Source: an uncultured Thermoanaerobaculia bacterium
GTDB lineage: Bacteria; Acidobacteriota; Thermoanaerobaculia; Multivoradales; Multivoraceae
Assembly (NCBI GenBank): GCA_951813015.1
Contig: CATOTG010000006.1
Location: forward strand, 496,001-560,000
DNA length: 64,000 bases
Reading direction: 5' to 3'
Position numbers and translations under genes: made by a program. Below, piece by piece: positions 58,435 through 64,000 of the stretch; position 1 is the first letter of the stretch; the number at the start of each line of letters is the position of its first letter. Under the pieces are notes generated by a model. That model was given only the letters and a program-made list of their open reading frames with translations, was not told the origin of the DNA and did no database searches.

Positions 58435-60015
58435 ATGCTGCGCCACCAGCTCTGCGACCGACCTGTGAAGTACTCCCTGATCGCCTCCTTCGCCGCCCTC
58501 GCCCTGGCAGCCGCCCTACCTGCCGCGGCGCAACGGTTGCCGCCGCCCCTCTACCCCTCCACCGAGCCCGCCCGCACCTGCGAGAGCCTCACCGACGTCG
58601 AACTCGCCGACGCCACCGTCGAATCGGCGACTCTCGAAACCGCCGGCCCTGCCGGCCCTCCCTACTGCCAGGCGACCGTCGCCGCCACCCACCCGCCGGC
58701 CAACGACCGCATCACGATCTGGGTCGCTCTCCCGACCCAAAGCTGGAACGGCCGCTTCCTCGGCGCCGGCGGCGGCGGCTTCTCCGGCGGCAGTCCACGC
58801 CCGCTCCCGGCCGCTGTTCGGGAAGGCTTCGCGGCCGCCGCCACCGACACGGGCCACGAGGGCGCGAGCGGCAGCTTCGCGCTTGGCGCCGACGGCGCTC
58901 TCGATTGGATGCTGATCCGCGACAACGCCTACCTCGGCATCCACGCGATGACCCGGGTCGGCAAGGAACTGACCGCCGCCTTCTACGACCGGCAGCCGAA
59001 GTACTCGTACTTCCGCGGCTGCTCGACCGGCGGCCGCCAGGGGCTGATGGAGATCCAGCGCTACCCCGATGACTACGACGGCGTGCTCTCGGGCGCGCCC
59101 GCGATCAACTGGGACCGGCTGCACCTCGCCCAGATGTGGGGACAGCTCGTCATGCTGGAAGCGGGCCACTTCGTGCGCCCGTGCGCCTTCCGACTAGCCC
59201 AGGCAAGGGCGGTCGAAGCCTGCGACCTGCAGGACGGCGTCGCCGACGGCGTGATCCCGGCGCCGCGGCAGTGCCTGTTCGATCCCGCGGAACTCCTGGG
59301 CGCAGACTCCGGGGATTGCGGGCCGATCACCGAGGCCGACATCGCCGTCCTCAGGAAGATCCACGAAGGTCCCCGCAGGCGCGACGGCTCCTTCCTCTGG
59401 TACGGCCTGGCGCACGGAACCGACTTCCTTCCTCTGAATCAGACCGCCGGCGACCCCATCGACGGAGCACCGATGCGGATCACCCTGGACTGGTTCGGCT
59501 ACTTCCTGGCGCGCGACCCGGACTTCGACTGGACCGGCCTCACCCAAGCCTCCTACGAGCAGTACTGGGACCAGTCAGTCGAAGAGTTCGGGCGCGTGTT
59601 CGGCACGGACCGCACCGATCTGTCCGGCTTCCGCGACAGCGGCGGCAAGGCGATCGTCTGGCACGGTTGGAACGATCCCCTGATCTACGCCCAGGGCACG
59701 GTCGACTGGTTCGAGGGCGTCGAGAACCGCATGGACGACACCGGCGACTTCCTTCGCCTGTTCATGGCGCCAGGCGCCAGGCACTGCCGCGACATGCCCG
59801 GCATCACCCCCGAGAACCCCTTCGCCGCCCTCGTCCGCTGGGTCGAGGATGGTGTTCTACCCGACACGCTGTACGCCGCGCGTCGGAACGACGACGGCGA
59901 GGTTCTCCAATCGCGGCCGATCTGCCGCTACCCGAAGTCCGCGGTCTACTCGGGCGACGGCGACCCCGGGGACGCCGCGAGCTTCGAGTGCAGGGAGGAT
60001 GTCCTCGACCGATGA
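58435..60015 (+). CDS. Tannase/feruloyl esterase family protein
   Basis: WNGRFLGAGGGGFSGG; AAATDTGHEG; YFRGCSTGGRQGLMEIQRYPDDYDGVLSGAPAINW. Confidence 0.9.
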   Translation: MLRHQLCDRPVKYSLIASFAALALAAALPAAAQRLPPPLYPSTEPARTCESLTDVELADATVESATLETAGPAGPPYCQATVAATHPPANDRITIWVALPTQSWNGRFLGAGGGGFSGGSPRPLPAAVREGFAAAATDTGHEGASGSFALGADGALDWMLIRDNAYLGIHAMTRVGKELTAAFYDRQPKYSYFRGCSTGGRQGLMEIQRYPDDYDGVLSGAPAINWDRLHLAQMWGQLVMLEAGHFVRPCAFRLAQARAVEACDLQDGVADGVIPAPRQCLFDPAELLGADSGDCGPITEADIAVLRKIHEGPRRRDGSFLWYGLAHGTDFLPLNQTAGDPIDGAPMRITLDWFGYFLARDPDFDWTGLTQASYEQYWDQSVEEFGRVFGTDRTDLSGFRDSGGKAIVWHGWNDPLIYAQGTVDWFEGVENRMDDTGDFLRLFMAPGARHCRDMPGITPENPFAALVRWVEDGVLPDTLYAARRNDDGEVLQSRPICRYPKSAVYSGDGDPGDAASFECREDVLDR

Positions 60016-61139
60016 ACACGAACACTGAGAGCACGGGCGGCAGGCCGCCCGAGCGATCCCGACGGATCAAGCGCTGGCTCCGGATCACGATCCTGAGCCT
60101 GGCAGGCCTGTTGGTGCTCGTGGTCGGCCTCTCGGCCGGTCTGTTTCTTCGCTCGGATCTGTCCAGGGAGCAGCTCAGCGAGTACGTGAGCGACGACTCG
60201 CGGTTCCTCGAACTGCCGTCCGGCGCAACCGTCCACTACCGCGACCAGGGAGCGCGGGAAGCGCCGCCGGTCGTACTGGTCCACGGCGGTCTCGGCTCAC
60301 TGCACAACTGGGAACCGTGGATTCCGGCGCTCGAGGAAAATCACCGCGTGATCTCCATCGACCTGCCCGCGCACGGCCTGACCGGGCGAATTCCGGGAGA
60401 CATCTACAGCCGTGAGTCGATGGTTGAGTTCGTGCGCGGGGTGCTCGACGAACTCGGCGTCGACCGCTTCGCGCTCGCCGGCCACTCGATGGGCGGCGGC
60501 GTAGCACTGCTCTACGCACTGGAGCACCCGGAGCAGGTCGAAGCTCTGATCCTGATCGGCCCGGAGGGTGTACCGGGGGACGATGGATACGACGTGGAAG
60601 GCGTGTTCATCGATCCGGACGCAGCCCCGGACGAGATCGCGGTGGAGGATGTCGAGCTATCGCTTCTGGACCGGCTCCTGGCGCTGATCGGTAGCCCATG
60701 GGTTGTCGGCGAGACCCTGAAGTACATGGTGGCTGACGACGGTCTGGTCACGCCGGAGTTCGCGGCCAGGTTCGGCCGCATCCTCCGGCACCGGGGCAAC
60801 CGCCATGCTGTCGCGCTGATGTTCCGTCAGCACGCGGCCGTCATGCACGATCCCCGCGATCTTGAGCCCCGGCTCGGCGAACTCGAGATGCCGGTCCTCA
60901 TCCAGATCGGAGTCGAGGATTCCCTGGTTCCACCGGCAGTCGGAGAGAAGTTCCACGCCGGCATCGCGGGGAGCACCCTCGAGCTCTACTCCGGCACCGG
61001 CCACATGATCATGGACGAGGCGACGGAGATGTCGCTCGCGGACGCCATCGCGTTCCTCGACCGCAGCCGCCGCAAGCTTGCCGAGAGCGACGAATCGGTG
61101 GTGGACGGCCGTATCGCGCCGCTCTCTACCTCACGCTGA
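60012..61139 (+). CDS. Alpha/beta-fold hydrolase with N-terminal membrane anchor
   Basis: VVLVHGGLGSLHNWEPWIPALEE; FALAGHSMGGGVALLYALEHPEQVEALILIGP; GTGHMIMDEAT. Confidence 0.9.
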   Translation: MNTNTESTGGRPPERSRRIKRWLRITILSLAGLLVLVVGLSAGLFLRSDLSREQLSEYVSDDSRFLELPSGATVHYRDQGAREAPPVVLVHGGLGSLHNWEPWIPALEENHRVISIDLPAHGLTGRIPGDIYSRESMVEFVRGVLDELGVDRFALAGHSMGGGVALLYALEHPEQVEALILIGPEGVPGDDGYDVEGVFIDPDAAPDEIAVEDVELSLLDRLLALIGSPWVVGETLKYMVADDGLVTPEFAARFGRILRHRGNRHAVALMFRQHAAVMHDPRDLEPRLGELEMPVLIQIGVEDSLVPPAVGEKFHAGIAGSTLELYSGTGHMIMDEATEMSLADAIAFLDRSRRKLAESDESVVDGRIAPLSTSR

Positions 61140-61168
61140 CCGACGCCCAACCTGCACGAGAGGACTCA

Positions 61169-61708
61169 ATGGCCCGACTCCCTTACCTGGATGTGGACGA
61201 CCTGGCCCCCGAAGACCGGAGACTCCTCGATCCCCCGATGAACCTGTTCAGGGTACTTGCCTATTGCCCTCCGGGCGCCCGAGCGTTCGGCCGTCAGGGC
61301 ATCTGGATTCGCTTCAAGACCCGGCTCGATCCGCGCCTTCGCCAGATGGCGATCCTTCGAGTCGGCGCCGTGACTCGCACGGAGTACGAGTACAGCCACC
61401 ACATCAAACTCAGCCGCGAATTCGGTCTCTCGGACGACGACATCCGGGCCGTCGTCGCAGGGCCGGAGGCCGAATCGCTGACGGAAGTCGAACGACTCGT
61501 CCTCACCGCGGCCGACGAGATGACGAACGGTGTCGGCATCGGCGCCGAGACCTTCAAGGCGTTGCAGGGTCACCTCGACGAGGGGATGATGGTCGAGTTG
61601 ACGATGGCGCTCTCCTACTACAACGGCGTCGTTCGGATGCTGAACTCGCTGGACATCGACGTCGAGCCCGACTACCAGCGCTACCTGGAGGAGTTCCCGC
61701 TGCCGTAG
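61169..61708 (+). CDS. Carboxymuconolactone decarboxylase family protein
   Basis: DPRLRQMAILRVGAVTRTEYEYSHHIKLSREFGLSDDDI. Confidence 0.85.
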   Translation: MARLPYLDVDDLAPEDRRLLDPPMNLFRVLAYCPPGARAFGRQGIWIRFKTRLDPRLRQMAILRVGAVTRTEYEYSHHIKLSREFGLSDDDIRAVVAGPEAESLTEVERLVLTAADEMTNGVGIGAETFKALQGHLDEGMMVELTMALSYYNGVVRMLNSLDIDVEPDYQRYLEEFPLP

Positions 61709-61714
61709 CGGCAG

Positions 61715-61795
61715 ACTGGGTGCGCCGGCCCTCTGGCCGGCTGCCGCCGCAGGCGGCCAGAGAAGCGCGCCGCGAAGCGGCAACGATGGAGGTAC
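61715..61795. repeat. REP-like palindromic element
   Basis: CTGGGTGCGCCGGCCCTCTGGCCGGC...GCGCGCCGCGAAGCGGC. Confidence 0.6.
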
Positions 61796-61802
61796 CGGAT
61801 CG

Positions 61803-62618
61803 ATGAAGATTCCCTTGGAACAGGTTCCCTCGACCGGGGATCGAATCGACTTCGACGGCCGGACCGCCGTCGTGACCGGAGGCGGAGCGCGAGGCGATGG
61901 AATCGGCAACGGCCGCGCCGCCGCTATCCTCCTCGCGCGCGCCGGCGCCGACGTCGTCGTGGTAGACCTCAACGAAGAGGCGGGCCGCGGCACCGTCGAG
62001 ATGATCGAGAACGAGGGCGGGGCCGCTCGTCTCTTCGTCGGCGACGTGACGAGCGAGGAAGACTGCGCGGCCCTGGCGGCCTTCGCGCGGGAAGGCTCCG
62101 CGTTGCCCACCGTGCTGATCAACAACGTCGGCATCGGAGCGCCCGGCACCGTCCTCGACACCGAGCCGGACTTCTGGGACCGGGTGATGAAGGTCAACGT
62201 CGCATCGATGTACCTGGTGTCCCGGGCACTGATTCCGTCGATGGAGGAGGCCGGCGGCGGCTCGATCGTCAACATCAGTTCGATCTCCGCGATCCGTCCC
62301 AAGGGCCTTACGCCCTACTCCACGTCGAAGGGCGCGGTGGTTTCCCTGACCCGGGCGATGGCCGTCGACCACGCCGGGGACGGCATCCGCGTGAACGCCG
62401 TGCTCCCGGGCCCGGTCTGGACGCCGATGGTCCAGCGCCCGACGATGACGCCGGAAATCCGCGAACGGCGCAAGAACGCCTCGGCGCTGCGGATCGAAGG
62501 GACCGGCTGGGACGTCGGTCGGGCGGTCGTCTTCCTGGCTTCCGAACACGCGCGCTACATCACCGGCCAGGCGCTCGTCGTCGACGGCGGCGTGACGGTA
62601 CTCTCTCCCGTCCGTTGA
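61803..62618 (+). CDS. SDR-family oxidoreductase
   Basis: GRTAVVTGGGARGDGIGNGRAAAILLARAGADVVVVD; YSTSKGAVVSLTRAMAVDHAGDGIRVNAVLPG. Confidence 0.93.
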   Translation: MKIPLEQVPSTGDRIDFDGRTAVVTGGGARGDGIGNGRAAAILLARAGADVVVVDLNEEAGRGTVEMIENEGGAARLFVGDVTSEEDCAALAAFAREGSALPTVLINNVGIGAPGTVLDTEPDFWDRVMKVNVASMYLVSRALIPSMEEAGGGSIVNISSISAIRPKGLTPYSTSKGAVVSLTRAMAVDHAGDGIRVNAVLPGPVWTPMVQRPTMTPEIRERRKNASALRIEGTGWDVGRAVVFLASEHARYITGQALVVDGGVTVLSPVR

Positions 62619-62695
62619 CCGGCGCCGGCCAACCCCATACCTGCGCCAACGACCTGAACCCCACTGGCGACTCTGACCCGCAGGAGAGGACCGCG

Positions 62696-63235
62696 ATGGC
62701 CCGACTTCCGTACCTGGAAGTGGACGATTTGGCCCCCGAAGACCGGGAGCTGCTCGACCGGCCGATCAACCTCGCGCGAATGCTCGCGCACAGCCCCGAT
62801 GGCACGCGTGCCTTCCGCCACACTGGCGGCTGGATCCGCAACACGTCCCGTTTCGATTCGCGGCTCCGAGAGATGGCCATCCTGCGCATCGGCGTCATCA
62901 CGCGCACCGACTACGAATACAGCCACCACATCGAACTCGGACGCCAGTTCGGACTGTCCGACGACGACATCCGCGCCGTCATCGCAGGACCCGATGCCGA
63001 ATCGCTCCCCGAACTCGAACGCCTCGTCCTGATCGCCGCCGACGAAGTGACCGAGGGCCTCAGCATCAGCACCGAGACGTTCGACGCTCTACGCAGTCAC
63101 CTGGACGCCGAACTCCTCGTCGAACTGACGATCATCGTCTCCTACTACAACGCCGTCGTCCGCGTCCTCAACTCGCTGGAGATCGACGTCGAGCCCGGCT
63201 ACGAGAGGTACATGGAGGAGTTTCTCCTGCCGTAA
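62696..63235 (+). CDS. Carboxymuconolactone decarboxylase family protein (paralogue)
   Basis: MARLPYLEVDDLAPEDRELLDRPINLARML, closely similar to the 61169 protein. Confidence 0.85.
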   Translation: MARLPYLEVDDLAPEDRELLDRPINLARMLAHSPDGTRAFRHTGGWIRNTSRFDSRLREMAILRIGVITRTDYEYSHHIELGRQFGLSDDDIRAVIAGPDAESLPELERLVLIAADEVTEGLSISTETFDALRSHLDAELLVELTIIVSYYNAVVRVLNSLEIDVEPGYERYMEEFLLP

Positions 63236-63311
63236 CCCCCGCAATCCACTGGGTGCGCCGGCCCTCTGGTCGGCTGCCGCCGCTGCAGACACCTATAGCG
63301 GAGGTGGGAAC

Positions 63312-63590
63312 CTATCTGCGCCAGACGTCTTTGCTAGTCGCCTGCGCGTGGCGGCTTGGCATCACAGTGTCGAAGGGTCACCCAATCGCGTTGGCCATAT
63401 GGATCCTGACCTCATACAGAATCTGATTGATCGCGGCTTCAACCTTGGGCTACACGGGCACCAGCACCGGCCCCAGTACTTGAACACGAGATTTCGGCAT
63501 GAGGTCGACCGGAAGATGACGGTGATCAGCGCGGGGACTCTCTGCGGCTGCGGCAGACAGAGCGTCCCAGGCTGGACAGTCGGGTTGGGG
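63312..63590 (+). pseudogene. Metallophosphoesterase fragment (5'-truncated)
   Basis: AWHHSVEGSPNRVGHMDPDLIQNLIDRGFNLGLHGHQHRPQYLNTRF...VISAGTLCG. The GHQH motif is present, the N-terminal metal-binding motifs are absent. Confidence 0.55.
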
Positions 63591-63634
63591 GGAGCACGGA
63601 GCAAGACGACTGCTTGGCTCGTCAGCGATGAGCC

Positions 63635-64000
63635 TCAGCCTGGCGCCGGTTCGTTGCTCACGGTTGGCTCTTTGGCGAGCCTACGTCGCCACTCGGCTAT
63701 CTTTGCTTCGTCAACGTTGAGCGCTAAGGCGGCGGCGCGGTCGATGATTCTGCGGGCTCGGCACTCCTCTGCTTGGCGCATTGGGCGGAGTTCCAGGTCG
63801 CAAGCCTCGGTGAAGGAGGCGGCCAGAGCGTTCCAGGCGAAGCTGTCAGGCTTGGGGATGCAGATTTGGCGAAGATGCTCTAGCACCCAGACGGGATAGG
63901 TGAGGGTTCGGGCGCGTCGGTTCAGGAGCATGAGCCAAACCGGCGTCGAGTTACACCAAGCGGCAAGAGCCGTCGCGGTGCGCTCGTCCCCGACTTCCAC
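63635..64000 (-). CDS. C-terminal part of a possible DNA methyltransferase, continues past the window end
   Basis: AAWCNSTPVWLMLLNRRARTLTYPVWVLEHLRQICIPKPD resembles the C-terminus of N6-adenine DNA methylases. Confidence 0.45.
   Translation of the reverse strand: MEVGDERTATALAAWCNSTPVWLMLLNRRARTLTYPVWVLEHLRQICIPKPDSFAWNALAASFTEACDLELRPMRQAEECRARRIIDRAAALALNVDEAKIAEWRRRLAKEPTVSNEPAPG

Noticed and set aside
58284-61139. Arg-rich alternative-frame ORFs over the feruloyl esterase and hydrolase (58284-59072, and the N-terminal part of the 59136 ORF)
   Set aside because: Frame shadows. The real genes start at 58435 and 60012.

Overview
High-GC bacterial chromosomal window, mostly ordinary housekeeping and catabolic genes. 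The lineage cannot be fixed from sequence alone; an Acidobacteriota-like genome is my guess. From left to right: an IS3-type remnant; a perfect 16-bp parS at the start of rsmG, followed by parA-parB-bactofilin; pyrK-pyrD-pyrF; two tandem signal peptidases; mtnA; a rearranged segment (12.8-16.5 kb) with a truncated serine hydrolase, a 5'-truncated group II intron (YADD RT tail plus domain V) and a 175-bp perfect direct repeat; a TonB-dependent receptor and a decayed paralogue; tmRNA (tag ANDELALAA) next to a second IS3 remnant; a penicillin acylase broken at an A8 tract; a Phd/PIN TA pair; dusB; bshC-bshA; yidD-DUF971; mobA; ppiase; tRNA-Leu; secG-tpiA-pgk; tsaD; thiG; a dNK; an NYN protein; tRNA-Arg; TetR and acyl-CoA dehydrogenases; a PQQ protein; esterases; mmsA; a second TA pair; an ABC-2 exporter; and a hydrolase/CMD/SDR cluster that ends at a possible defence-gene edge. 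I found no CRISPR array and no complete new defence system. The most novel signals are structural. (1) A 252-bp in-frame insertion of a dispersed palindromic repeat inside bshA. (2) Three 98-bp tandem copies of the yidD/DUF971 junction, forming GTGA-overlapping mini-ORFs. (3) A ~150-bp MITE-like family, one copy flanked by a 12-bp target-site duplication. (4) The 175-bp perfect repeat inside otherwise diverged duplicated DNA.
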